Positions 1 to 8,008 of a stretch of 64,000 nt of DNA are shown here, one piece after another; the first letter of the stretch is position 1; each line of letters starts with the position of its first letter. Made by a program: the position numbers and the translations under genes. Where the stretch lies: NCBI RefSeq assembly GCF_025822605.1, contig NZ_JACKTY010000030.1:248001-312000 (forward strand), in the 5' to 3' direction. The stretch comes from Mycolicibacterium komossense. GTDB taxonomy: Bacteria > Actinomycetota > Actinomycetes > Mycobacteriales > Mycobacteriaceae. The notes under the pieces are model-generated. The model made no database searches, was not told the origin of the DNA, and saw only the letters and a program-made list of their open reading frames with translations.

Positions 1-603
1 GCGCACGCCGAGCTTGGCCAGCCGCTTGGCGATCGAGCGCCGCGCGCCCTCGCCGACGGATGGGCCCAGAATCGGGCCGCATACCACCGTGACGGCTCTG
101 CCGATCTCGGCCAGTTCACTGGCGGTCTCGATCCCGGTCAGGCCACCCCCGACCACCACGATCGGGGCATCGGGCGCCGCCGCGGCCACCGCTTCGCGGA
201 GCACCTCGGCGTGTTCGAGATCGGCGATGGGATAGGCGAATTCGGCGGCACCGGCAGCTTTCGGCGCCGAGCCGGTGCTGCCCACCGCGTAGATCAGATA
301 GTCGTAATCCAGGGAGCTGCCGGAAGCCAATGCCACGGTACGGGTTGTTGCGTCGATGCGTATCGCACCGTCGATCACCAGCCGGATACCCTCGCCGAGC
401 AGTCTCCGGTAGTCCACGACGGCGTCGTGGGAACCGGTGATCAACTGGTGCAACCGAATTCGTTCGACGAATGACGGGCGCGCGTTCACCAGCGTGATGT
501 CGACGTCGTCACGCTGGCGCAGATGGTTGGCGGCCAGCACACCGGCGTAACCACCGCCGAGCACGACGATCCGGGTCCGGTGGATGGTCGGGGTCTTAGT
601 CAT
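1..603 (-). CDS. NAD(P)/FAD-dependent oxidoreductase, N-terminal part (C-terminus outside window)
   Basis: Flavoprotein of the type II NADH dehydrogenase / pyridine nucleotide-disulfide oxidoreductase class, expected to pass electrons from NAD(P)H through FAD. The 201 visible codons start at the ATG complementary to 601-603, preceded by an AAAGGAG ribosome site. The first Rossmann motif reads IVVLGGGYAGVLAAN (about residues 10-24). A second, NAD(P)-binding motif reads VVVGGGLTGIE, near residue 150. The coding sequence runs off the left edge. It lies 97 nt downstream of metG on the same strand, so read-through is possible. Substrate and acceptor cannot be read from this part; a membrane quinone reductase (Ndh-like) is the closest guess. 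Confidence 0.85.
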   Translation of the reverse strand, partial: MTKTPTIHRTRIVVLGGGYAGVLAANHLRQRDDVDITLVNARPSFVERIRLHQLITGSHDAVVDYRRLLGEGIRLVIDGAIRIDATTRTVALASGSSLDYDYLIYAVGSTGSAPKAAGAAEFAYPIADLEHAEVLREAVAAAAPDAPIVVVGGGLTGIETASELAEIGRAVTVVCGPILGPSVGEGARRSIAKRLAKLGVR

Positions 604-700
604 GTCAACTCCTTTGTTGTTGACCTCAAGACACCGGCCGCGGCCCCGATGTGACAGCGCCACCTCGCATTGTGGCGCAGCTCACTCGTCTTCGGTTGGG

Positions 701-2260
701 TTACTCGTCGTCGGTCGGCGCGACATACCGCGGGAAAACCCCTTCCGGCTTCGGTAGGGGGGTCCCGGCGACCAGTCGGGTACCGATCGCGGTGAAGGTC
801 CGTTGATCTTCCGGCTGGCCGAGCAGGTCCAGCAGCTTGGCCGCCGCCGCCGGCATCACGGGTTGCACCAACAGAGCGGCGATCCTGACCACTTCCAGCG
901 TCGTGTAGAGCACCGTCGAGAAACGTTGCTGATCGACCTCGGAGTCGGACTTGCGCAGCACCCACGGTTCCTGCGCGGAGAAGTATCGGTTGGCCGCACC
1001 GAGCATCAGCCAGATCGCTTCCAGCGCCTGATGCATGGCCTGCTCGTCGAAGAACCCGCGGACCTTCGCCAGTAGCGCATCGGCCTCAGTCAGCATGGTC
1101 TCGTCCTCGGCGCTGAATTCGCCTGGGGTGGGGGCTATTCCGTCGAGATTCTTGTTCACCATCGACAGCGATCGCTGCGCGAGGTTGCCGAGCTCGTTGG
1201 CCAGATCGGAGTTGATCCGGTTGATGATGCCCTCTTCGCTGTAGCTGCCGTCCTGCCCGAACGGCACCTCGCGGAGCAGGAAGTAGCGCACCTGGTCCAG
1301 GCCGAAGGCATTGATGAGGTCGACTGGATCTACTACGTTGCCCACCGACTTGCTCATCTTCGCGCCGCTGTTGAGTAGCCAGCCGTGAGCAAAAACTCTG
1401 CGGGGCAACTCGATTCCGGCTGACATCAGGAACGCCGGCCAGTAGACGGTGTGGAACCGGATGATGTCCTTGCCGATCATGTGCAGATCGGCCGGCCAAT
1501 ACCGTTGAAAGGCAGAGGAATCGGTATTCGGGAAGCCGACCCCGGTCAGGTAGTTGGTCAGCGCATCGACCCAGACGTACATCACATGATCGGGGTGGCC
1601 GGGCACTGGCACGCCCCAGTCGAATGTCGTCCGCGAGATCGACAGGTCGCGCAGGCCGCCCGAGACGAAGCTGACCACCTCGTTGCGACGGACCTGGGGT
1701 GCGATGAATTCGGGGTGCGCCTCGTAATGGGCCAGCAGCCGGTCGGTGTAGGCCGACAGCTTGAAGAAATAGGTCTGCTCCTCGGTCCAGGTGACGGCCG
1801 CTCCGGTGTCGGTCGCGACCCGGACGCCGTCGGCGTTGACCGAGGTCTCTGATTCCGTGACGAAACCCTCGTCGCGCACGGAATACCACCCCGAGTAGCT
1901 GTCGAGGTAGATATCGCCCGCATCGGCCATCCGCTGCCAGATCGCCTTGGATGCCTCGTAGTGATCGGGGTCCGACGTCCGGATGAACCGGTCGAACGAG
2001 ACGTTCAGCTTCTCCTGCAGCGCCTGGAAGACATCGGAGTTGCGCCGGGCCAGCTCGGCGGTCGGAATGCCTTCCGCGGCGGCGGTCTGGGCCATCTTGA
2101 GGCCGTGCACGTCGGTGCCGGTAAGGAAGCGGACGTCGAATCCGTCGAGGCGTTTGAACCGCGCGATCGCATCGGTTGCGATGTACTCGTAGGCGTGTCC
2201 GACGTGCGGTACCCCGTTGGGGTAGGCGATCGCGGTCGTGACGTAGTAAGGCTGGCTCAT
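701..2260 (-). CDS. metG: methionyl-tRNA synthetase
   Basis: Charges tRNA-Met with methionine in the cytoplasm. Class I synthetase signatures are present: the HIGH-type motif PNGVPHVGHAYE near residue 20 and AKMSKSVGN near residue 300. The ATG at 2260 (protein begins MSQPYYVTT) gives 519 aa, the length I recall for the M. tuberculosis enzyme. It sits about 5 nt after an AGGTGGAG Shine-Dalgarno sequence. The in-frame GTG four codons upstream lies inside that Shine-Dalgarno and is rejected. There is no C-terminal tRNA-binding extension, so this is a short-form MetRS. It is divergent from the tatD-family gene with only 20 nt between starts. Confidence 0.96.
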   Translation of the reverse strand: MSQPYYVTTAIAYPNGVPHVGHAYEYIATDAIARFKRLDGFDVRFLTGTDVHGLKMAQTAAAEGIPTAELARRNSDVFQALQEKLNVSFDRFIRTSDPDHYEASKAIWQRMADAGDIYLDSYSGWYSVRDEGFVTESETSVNADGVRVATDTGAAVTWTEEQTYFFKLSAYTDRLLAHYEAHPEFIAPQVRRNEVVSFVSGGLRDLSISRTTFDWGVPVPGHPDHVMYVWVDALTNYLTGVGFPNTDSSAFQRYWPADLHMIGKDIIRFHTVYWPAFLMSAGIELPRRVFAHGWLLNSGAKMSKSVGNVVDPVDLINAFGLDQVRYFLLREVPFGQDGSYSEEGIINRINSDLANELGNLAQRSLSMVNKNLDGIAPTPGEFSAEDETMLTEADALLAKVRGFFDEQAMHQALEAIWLMLGAANRYFSAQEPWVLRKSDSEVDQQRFSTVLYTTLEVVRIAALLVQPVMPAAAAKLLDLLGQPEDQRTFTAIGTRLVAGTPLPKPEGVFPRYVAPTDDE

Positions 2261-2280
2261 CAGGTACTCCACCTTATTGT

Positions 2281-3141
2281 GTGGCGGTGAGTTCGAAACG
2301 CTCAGCCGGACGTGCCGCCCCCCCGCTTCCCGAGCCGTTGACCCCCCTGATCGACGCGCACACCCATCTCGACGCCTGCGGGGCGCAGACCGCCGACGAT
2401 GTGCGGGCGATCCTGGACCGGGCCGGCGCGGTGGGCGTTGCGGCGGTCGTCACGATCGCCGACGACCTGGACGCCGCCCGCTGGGCCGCCGGTGCGGCCG
2501 AATGGGACCCCAGGGTGTACGCGGCGGTCGCGCTGCACCCGACGCGGGCCAATGCCCTCGACGACGCGGCGCGGGTCGAGTTGGAGCAGTTGGCGGCCCA
2601 CCCACGCGTGGTGGCGATCGGTGAGACGGGGATGGATCTGTACTGGCCGGGGCGGCTGGACGGCTGCGCCGAACCCGCCGTCCAGCGGGAGGCGTTCGCC
2701 TGGCATATCGATCTGGCCAAACGGGCCGGAAAACCGTTGATGATTCACAATCGGGACGCCGACGCCGACGTGTTGGATGTGTTGCGGGCCGAAGGCGCTC
2801 CCGACGCCGTGATCTTTCACTGCTTCTCGTCGGGGCCGGAGATGGCACGGACCTGCATCGACGCTGGGTGGTATCTGTCGCTGTCGGGCACTGTGAGCTT
2901 CAAGAACGCCACCGAACTGCGAGAAGCTGCTTTGCTCATCCCGGCTGACCAGCTCCTCGTCGAGACGGATGCGCCGTTCTTGACGCCCCACCCGTATCGT
3001 GGGGCGCCGAATGAGCCGTATTGCCTGCCGTACACGGTGCGGGCATTGGCCGATCTGACCGATCGGCCCTCTGGCGAACTCGCCCGGCAGTCGTCAGCAA
3101 ACGCCCGCCGGGTGTACGGGCTGGACCTGTCAGCGAGCTGA
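2281..3141 (+). CDS. tatD: TatD-family metal-dependent DNase
   Basis: Metal-dependent hydrolase of the TatD family (TIM barrel), linked in other bacteria to 3'-5' exonuclease activity on DNA. Metal-ligand motifs are visible: DAHTHLD near residue 25, GETGMDLYW near 120, a histidine in IHNRDAD, HCFSSG near 180, and ETDAPFLTPHPYRG near 230. The start is a GTG; an N-terminal extension of about 20 proline-rich residues precedes the conserved core, so a later start is possible. It is next to rpfB, as in other mycobacteria. The gap to metG is only 20 nt, so its promoter must overlap the 5' end of metG. Confidence 0.93.
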   Translation: MAVSSKRSAGRAAPPLPEPLTPLIDAHTHLDACGAQTADDVRAILDRAGAVGVAAVVTIADDLDAARWAAGAAEWDPRVYAAVALHPTRANALDDAARVELEQLAAHPRVVAIGETGMDLYWPGRLDGCAEPAVQREAFAWHIDLAKRAGKPLMIHNRDADADVLDVLRAEGAPDAVIFHCFSSGPEMARTCIDAGWYLSLSGTVSFKNATELREAALLIPADQLLVETDAPFLTPHPYRGAPNEPYCLPYTVRALADLTDRPSGELARQSSANARRVYGLDLSAS

Positions 3142-3197
3142 GTGGCCGCAGACGGGCTCAGAAAGCCCCACAACGCACGGCGGTGGCGCGCGCAGAG

Positions 3198-3227
3198 TTG
3201 CCGCATTGTGTCGGGGTTCGTTACCGT
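3198..3227 (+). promoter_or_regulatory. candidate SigA promoter of rpfB operon
   Basis: TTGCCG at 3198-3203 and TACCGT at 3222-3227, separated by 18 nt, fit a mycobacterial -35/-10 pair. Transcription would start near 3234, just before the leader hairpin at 3239-3260. Inferred from sequence only. Confidence 0.5.
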
Positions 3228-3238
3228 CTTGTTATCAA

Positions 3239-3260
3239 CAGGCGCCCGACGTGGCGCCTG
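3239..3260 (+). terminator. leader hairpin upstream of rpfB (possible attenuator)
   Basis: A perfect 8-bp stem CAGGCGCC/GGCGCCTG with a 6-nt loop, followed by CCTTTG rather than a long U-run. It would lie at the very 5' end of the rpfB mRNA. An RNA switch with premature termination has been reported ahead of rpfB in M. tuberculosis, controlling rpfB and ksgA together; this hairpin sits in the matching place. Whether it terminates here is not shown by sequence alone. Confidence 0.5.
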
Positions 3261-3292
3261 CCTTTGCGAGTGAACCCAGGAACGCCTCAACT

Positions 3293-4420
3293 TTGAACGC
3301 ACTTACGAAGCTTCATCAGTCCCGATCGATGATGTTGCGGATTCTGGTCGCGGCGTTGCTGATTGCGCTCACCTTTGCGGGTAGCTACGCCGTCGCGGCC
3401 CACAAGACGGTCACACTGAGCATCGACGGGGCACCGATGACGGTCACCACGATGAAGTCCCGCGTGATCGATGTGGTCCGTGAGAACGGCTTCTCGGTCG
3501 GCGATCGTGACGATCTGTTTCCGGCCCCTGACCAGCCGATTCAGGATGCCGAGACGATCACCCTGCGGCGCAGCAGGCCGCTGGAGATCTCCTTGGACGG
3601 CCGGGACAGCAAGCAGGTGTGGACGACGGCGTCGACGGTCGACGAAGCACTGTCACAGCTGGCCATGACCGACACCGCTCCCGCGGCCGCGTCGCGTGGC
3701 ACCCGCCTCCCGCTCGCCGGGATGGCGCTGCCCGTGGTGAGCGCGAAGACCGTCCAGATCAACGACGGCGGTGTGGTGCGCACCGTGCACCTTGCCGCGC
3801 CCGACGTGGCGGGCATCCTGGCCGCCGCCGGCGCCCCGCTCGAGCAGAGCGACCAGGTGGTGCCGACGGCATCTTCTCCGGTGATCGCCGGTATGCAAAT
3901 CCAGGTGACGCGCATCCGCTTGGCGAAGGTGACCGAGCGACTCCCGCTCGCGCCGCCGGCGCAGCAGATCCAAGATCCGACGATGAACATGAGCCGGCAG
4001 GTAGTCCAAGACCCAGGAACGCCCGGGGTGCAGGACGTCACGTTTGCCGTCGCGAGTGTCAACGGGACCGTCACGGGTCGGCTACCGGTCGCCAACGTGG
4101 TGATCACCCCGGCCCGCGATGCGGTGCTGCGAGTGGGCGCAAAACCCGGGACCGAGGTTCCGCCGGTGTCGAATGGAGTCATCTGGGATGCCCTTGCGCG
4201 GTGCGAATCGGGCGGCAATTGGGCCATCAATACGGGTAACGGTTTTTACGGTGGTGTCCAATTTGATCAGAACACCTGGGAGCGTCAGGGCGGACTGCGC
4301 TATGCTCCTCGTGCGGACCTGGCAACCCGCGAAGAACAGATAGCCATAGCGGACGTCACACGGGCTAGGCAAGGTTGGGGTGCTTGGCCGGTGTGCAGTG
4401 GTAGGACGGGTGCATCCTGA
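3293..4420 (+). CDS. rpfB: resuscitation-promoting factor B (cell-wall muralytic enzyme)
   Basis: Secreted lytic transglycosylase-like enzyme that cleaves peptidoglycan and helps dormant cells resume growth. Domain order: N-terminal membrane anchor (LRILVAALLIALTFAG), three DUF348 repeats (the first around VTLSIDGAPMTVTTMKSRV), a G5 domain (around ERLPLAPPAQQIQD), and a C-terminal Rpf catalytic domain with WDALARCESGGNWAIN, including the catalytic Glu. The start is uncertain. TTG at 3293 has a weak AGGA 11 nt upstream. The ATGs at 3329 and 3332 have no Shine-Dalgarno, but 3332 gives 362 aa, the length I recall for the M. tuberculosis protein. The stop overlaps the likely rsmA start by 3 nt, implying translational coupling. 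Confidence 0.93.
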   Translation: MNALTKLHQSRSMMLRILVAALLIALTFAGSYAVAAHKTVTLSIDGAPMTVTTMKSRVIDVVRENGFSVGDRDDLFPAPDQPIQDAETITLRRSRPLEISLDGRDSKQVWTTASTVDEALSQLAMTDTAPAAASRGTRLPLAGMALPVVSAKTVQINDGGVVRTVHLAAPDVAGILAAAGAPLEQSDQVVPTASSPVIAGMQIQVTRIRLAKVTERLPLAPPAQQIQDPTMNMSRQVVQDPGTPGVQDVTFAVASVNGTVTGRLPVANVVITPARDAVLRVGAKPGTEVPPVSNGVIWDALARCESGGNWAINTGNGFYGGVQFDQNTWERQGGLRYAPRADLATREEQIAIADVTRARQGWGAWPVCSGRTGAS

Positions 4421-5319
4421 CGATTCGTCTTCTCGGGCGGACCGAGATCAGAAATCTGGCCAAGGAGCTTGACTTCCGGCCACGTAAGTCGCTGGGACAA
4501 AACTTTGTCCATGACGCTAATACCGTCCGGCGGATCGTCTCGTCGTCCGGGATCAACCGGCACGATACGGTCATCGAGGTGGGGCCGGGTCTCGGCTCGC
4601 TGACGCTCGGTCTGCTGGACCGCGGCGCCACAGTGGCCGCCGTCGAGGTCGATCCGGTACTCGCGCAGCGACTGCCGCAGACCATCGCCGAGCATTCACA
4701 CAGCGAGATCCACCGGCTGACGGTGCTCAACACCGACATCTTGACGCTCCGTCGGGCAGACCTGGATGTGGAGCCGACCGCCCTGGTCGCGAACTTGCCC
4801 TACAACATCGCGGTGCCGGCGCTGTTGCACCTGATGGCCGAGTTCCCGTCGATCAAGACCGTGATGGTCATGGTGCAGGCCGAGGTCGCCGAGCGTCTCG
4901 CCGCTGAACCGGGTGGCAAGGATTACGGCGTGCCCAGCGTCAAGGTGCGCTTCTACGGCCGCGTCCGGCGCTTCGGCATGGTCTCGCCGACCGTCTTCTG
5001 GCCGATCCCGCGGGTGTACTCAGGTCTGGTGCGCATCGATCGGTACGAGACCACGCCCTGGTCCACCGACGAAGAGTTCCGTGATCAGGTGTTCAACCTG
5101 ATCGACATCGCCTTTGCCCAGCGCCGCAAGACATCGCGCAACGCGTTCCTGGAGTGGGCCGGCTCGGGTAACGAGTCCGCCAGCCGACTGTTGGCTGCCA
5201 GCATCGATCCGGCTCGTCGGGGTGAGACCCTGGCCGTCGCTGATTTCGTCCGCCTGCTGCAGCGTTCCGGTGAATCGGAAGAGCAGCGAGCCCAGCGCGT
5301 CCGGTCGTCCTCGACTTAG
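4417..5319 (+). CDS. rsmA: 16S rRNA (adenine1518-N6/adenine1519-N6)-dimethyltransferase
   Basis: KsgA-type enzyme that dimethylates two adjacent adenines in helix 45 of 16S rRNA, a late 30S maturation step. Key motifs: GQNFVHDANT near residue 30, the SAM loop EVGPGLGSLT near 54, and the catalytic NLPYN near 125. The conserved N-terminus (LTIRLLGRTEIRNLAKEL) lies upstream of the first in-frame GTG at 4579, and starting there would remove part of the SAM fold. No in-frame ATG, GTG or TTG exists between the TAG at 4402 and 4579. The best start is CTG at 4417, in a CTGA overlap with the rpfB stop and 10 nt after AGGA (4403-4406). ATT at 4423 is an alternative. Ends at a shared terminator. Confidence 0.9.
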   Translation: MTIRLLGRTEIRNLAKELDFRPRKSLGQNFVHDANTVRRIVSSSGINRHDTVIEVGPGLGSLTLGLLDRGATVAAVEVDPVLAQRLPQTIAEHSHSEIHRLTVLNTDILTLRRADLDVEPTALVANLPYNIAVPALLHLMAEFPSIKTVMVMVQAEVAERLAAEPGGKDYGVPSVKVRFYGRVRRFGMVSPTVFWPIPRVYSGLVRIDRYETTPWSTDEEFRDQVFNLIDIAFAQRRKTSRNAFLEWAGSGNESASRLLAASIDPARRGETLAVADFVRLLQRSGESEEQRAQRVRSSST

Positions 5320-5331
5320 GTATCTCTGCAG

Positions 5332-5378
5332 CGCAGACCGCCTGGCCGACGAGATGTCGACCGGGCGGTCTGCGTTTT
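5332..5378. terminator. bidirectional terminator between rsmA and ansP
   Basis: An 11-bp perfect stem: CGCAGACCGCC (5332-5342) pairs with GGCGGTCTGCG (5364-5374), followed by TTTT on the plus strand. It lies between the convergent rsmA and permease genes and can serve both. Confidence 0.8.
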
Positions 5379-5382
5379 GGTG

Positions 5383-6921
5383 CTACTCGTCGGGCGCGGA
5401 GCTTTCCTTTTCGGCCGCCGCCTTCTTCTTCGCGGCTGCCGCGGCATCCTTACCGAGCAGTTCGTCCATCAACGGCGTCTCGGCGTACACCGGGTAGTTG
5501 CCGGTGATCCCGACGCGCTCCTGCGCCATCTGCAGCACGCGGCCCCGCACGCCGTACCAACCGGCGATCAGGACCGGGATGATGACGACGATCGCGATGG
5601 CGTTCCAGTAGTTCTCGATGCACATCAGCAGCGTCACGGCGGCCAGGAAGATCAGTGTGGCGTAGCTCGTGTAGGGGGTGCCGAACAGCCGGAACGCGGG
5701 ACGTTCCAGGATGCCCTTCTGTGACCAGCGGTATAGCTGGATCTGACAGATGACGATGGTGGCCCAGGAGGCGATGATGCCCAGGGCGGACAGGTCGAGG
5801 GCGATGTTGAACGCCTCGGCCGGCACCACCAGGTTGAGGAACACCCCGACCACCGTGAAGCATGCCGTCAGGGCGATACCGGCCCATGGGACGCCACGTT
5901 TGGACATCTTGGCCGTGAACTTGGGCGCGCTGCCGTTCATCGACATCGACCGCAGGATGCGACCGGTCGAGTAGAGACCCGCATTGAGGCTAGACAGGGC
6001 GGCGGTGAGCACCACGAAGTTCATGATGCTGCCCGCTCCCTCCACTCCGATGCTGGAGAAGAACGTCACGAACGGACTGGTGCCGGATTTGTACTTCGTG
6101 AACGGCAGCAGTAGCGCGAGCAGGATCAGCGAGCCGACATAGAACACCGCGATCCGGAAGATCACCGAGTTGATCGCCTTGGGCATCACCTTGGCGGGTT
6201 CGGCCGTCTCGCCGGCGGCGGTACCCACCAATTCGACTGCCGCATAGGCGAAGATCACTCCCGAGATGATGACGACGAGTGCCAGCAGACCGTTCGGCAG
6301 AATGCCGCCGTTGTCGGCGATCACCGACGGGCCGGTGGTCGCGCCCTCGATCTTGAAGCGGCCGGCCAGGAACACGATGCCGACCACCAGGAATGTCACC
6401 AATGCGACGACCTTGATCAGAGCGGCCCAGAATTCCATCTCGCCGAACCACTTCACCGAGATCATGTTGATGCTCAACACGATCAACAAGGCGATGAGCG
6501 CGATCGTCCATTGGGGTATTACTTCGAACGCCCCCCAATAGTGCATGTACAGCGCGATGGCGGTGACGTCGACAATGGATGTGCACGCCCAGTTGAAGAA
6601 GTACATCCAGCCGGCGACGTAAGCCGCTTTCTCGCCGAGGAATTCGCGTGCATAGGACACGAACGAGCCCGAGGACGGCCGGTGCAGCACCAGCTCGCCG
6701 AGGGCGCGGAGGATGAAGAAGACGAAGACGCCGCAGATGGCGTAGACGATGAACAAGCCGGGGCCTGCGCTCGCCAGTCGTCCACCTGCACCCATGAAGA
6801 GGCCGGTGCCGATGGCGCCACCGATCGCGATCATTTGCAGCTGGCGAGGTTTGAGACCTTTGTCGTAGCCCTCTTCTTCATGAGCGAGCGCCGAGTTGTC
6901 GTACTTGGTGGGAGCGGCCAT
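5383..6921 (-). CDS. ansP: APC-superfamily amino acid permease, AnsP (asparagine permease) type
   Basis: Proton-coupled amino acid importer of the inner membrane, about 12 membrane segments in 512 aa. The N-terminal signature GLKPRQLQMIAIGGAIGTGL, the segment LGELVLHRPSSGSFVSYARE and the motif AAVELVGTAAGETAEP match the mycobacterial AnsP asparagine/amino-acid permeases closely as I recall them; which amino acid it prefers is inferred. The C-terminal tail is charged and Ala/Lys-rich. It faces rsmA tail to tail and is not part of the M. tuberculosis Rv1010-Rv1011 order, so it is a lineage-specific insertion. A GlnR-like AC-N9-AC site lies about 50 nt upstream, fitting nitrogen control. Confidence 0.85.
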   Translation of the reverse strand: MAAPTKYDNSALAHEEEGYDKGLKPRQLQMIAIGGAIGTGLFMGAGGRLASAGPGLFIVYAICGVFVFFILRALGELVLHRPSSGSFVSYAREFLGEKAAYVAGWMYFFNWACTSIVDVTAIALYMHYWGAFEVIPQWTIALIALLIVLSINMISVKWFGEMEFWAALIKVVALVTFLVVGIVFLAGRFKIEGATTGPSVIADNGGILPNGLLALVVIISGVIFAYAAVELVGTAAGETAEPAKVMPKAINSVIFRIAVFYVGSLILLALLLPFTKYKSGTSPFVTFFSSIGVEGAGSIMNFVVLTAALSSLNAGLYSTGRILRSMSMNGSAPKFTAKMSKRGVPWAGIALTACFTVVGVFLNLVVPAEAFNIALDLSALGIIASWATIVICQIQLYRWSQKGILERPAFRLFGTPYTSYATLIFLAAVTLLMCIENYWNAIAIVVIIPVLIAGWYGVRGRVLQMAQERVGITGNYPVYAETPLMDELLGKDAAAAAKKKAAAEKESSAPDE

Positions 6922-6967
6922 TTCGCTGACGCTAGCGGCGACGTGTCGCAGCGGATACTGGAGCGGA

Positions 6968-6983
6968 GTTAACCTTGCGTTAC
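6968..6983 (-). promoter_or_regulatory. possible GlnR-type site upstream of the amino acid permease
   Basis: On the minus strand GTAAC-N6-TTAAC gives the AC-N9-AC core described for mycobacterial GlnR. A TAGGTT candidate -10 lies just upstream (6988-6993), so the site would overlap the transcription start if that -10 is used. Short motif, single half-pair; tentative. Confidence 0.3.
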
Positions 6984-7033
6984 GGAAAACCTAAACTCAT
7001 CGCCACGTAAAATCTGGTGAACATTGACGGCGA

Positions 7034-7942
7034 TCACCGTAATGCCCGCGTAATGAGTCTTATGAACTCCGAACAGGATTCGTAGCGGGCCTCGGGGTCT
7101 TTGGCCATCGCCTTGGCCAGGATCGAGTCGAATGCGCGGGGGATCCAGGCGACGTCGCGTGACACTTTCGGCGGTGCCTGATGCAGTTGTGCTTCGACCA
7201 GCGCGATGGGGGTCGGCGCCACGAACGGTGGTTTGCCGGTGATGAGTTCGACTGCGGTGCAAGCGAGTGCGTACTCGTCGGTGGCGCCGGTGGGCTGGTG
7301 GCCCTGCAGTAGTTCCGGGGCGGCATAGGGCAGCGAGGCCTGAACCTGGGTGGGCCGATCTGGCGGTCGCTGTGCGGCCCGCTTCGCCGGATCCAGGGTC
7401 AGGCTGTGCGTGGGATGCTGCGCGAGGCGCAGTTGGGCGTCCTCGGCCAGTGAGTGCGCGACGCCGAAGTCGATGAGCACCGCGCCGCGGGTCGAGAAGT
7501 CTTCGGAGACAAGGATATTCGACGGCTTAACATCACAGTGCACGATCCCTTTGCGGTGGGTGTAGTCCAGGGCTTCGGCGGTCTGTGCCAGCGCCGTCAG
7601 CCGGTTGGCCAGGGTGTGCAGAATGCTCGCGTTGCCACCGTCGATGTACTGCATCGCCAACCAGTAGGGCCCACGGTCGTACATTTCGACGATATGCGGA
7701 TGCTCTAGCTGCTCGGCGAGTTCGAACTCGCGTTGCAACCGGCCCAACTCCAGCTGGCTGCGGCGATTGGCGCTGAGCACTTTCAGTGCGACGGCTCGGG
7801 TGGAATCCTGGTGATCGGCACCCCGGGCGTGCGCCAGGTACACCGTGGCGCTGCCGCCGCGGCCGAGCTCTCTGTCCACCGCGTAGCCGGCGGCAACCCC
7901 ACCGTCGACGGTCCCGCCGGTCTGCTCACCAGAACCTGGCAC
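7034..7942 (-). CDS. soluble serine/threonine protein kinase with a non-RD (HCD) catalytic loop
   Basis: Eukaryotic-like kinase of 302 aa made of the catalytic domain only; no membrane segment or sensor domain is visible. Glycine loop ELGRGGSATVY (residues 25-35), catalytic lysine K54 in VALKVL, catalytic loop HCDVKPSN with Asp137, and DFG at 158-160 are intact. The usual Arg before the catalytic Asp is Cys136, so it is a non-RD kinase, expected to be less dependent on activation-loop phosphorylation. The loop after DFG carries a long polar insert before the APE-like AAPELL. The GTG start is 6 nt after a TAGGCT -10 (7949-7954), so the mRNA is probably leaderless. Divergent from ispE. Substrate unknown. 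Confidence 0.88.
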   Translation of the reverse strand: MPGSGEQTGGTVDGGVAAGYAVDRELGRGGSATVYLAHARGADHQDSTRAVALKVLSANRRSQLELGRLQREFELAEQLEHPHIVEMYDRGPYWLAMQYIDGGNASILHTLANRLTALAQTAEALDYTHRKGIVHCDVKPSNILVSEDFSTRGAVLIDFGVAHSLAEDAQLRLAQHPTHSLTLDPAKRAAQRPPDRPTQVQASLPYAAPELLQGHQPTGATDEYALACTAVELITGKPPFVAPTPIALVEAQLHQAPPKVSRDVAWIPRAFDSILAKAMAKDPEARYESCSEFIRLITRALR

Positions 7943-8008
7943 GTCGTCAGCCTAGTGACCTGAGCTCGCTTTCCCGTGTTTTCGCCTGAGCCCCGATAGT
8001 CTCGTGAC

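Noticed and set aside
4579..5319. GTG at 4579 as the rsmA start
   Set aside because: Would delete about 54 conserved residues, including GQNFVHDANT and part of the SAM-binding motif.
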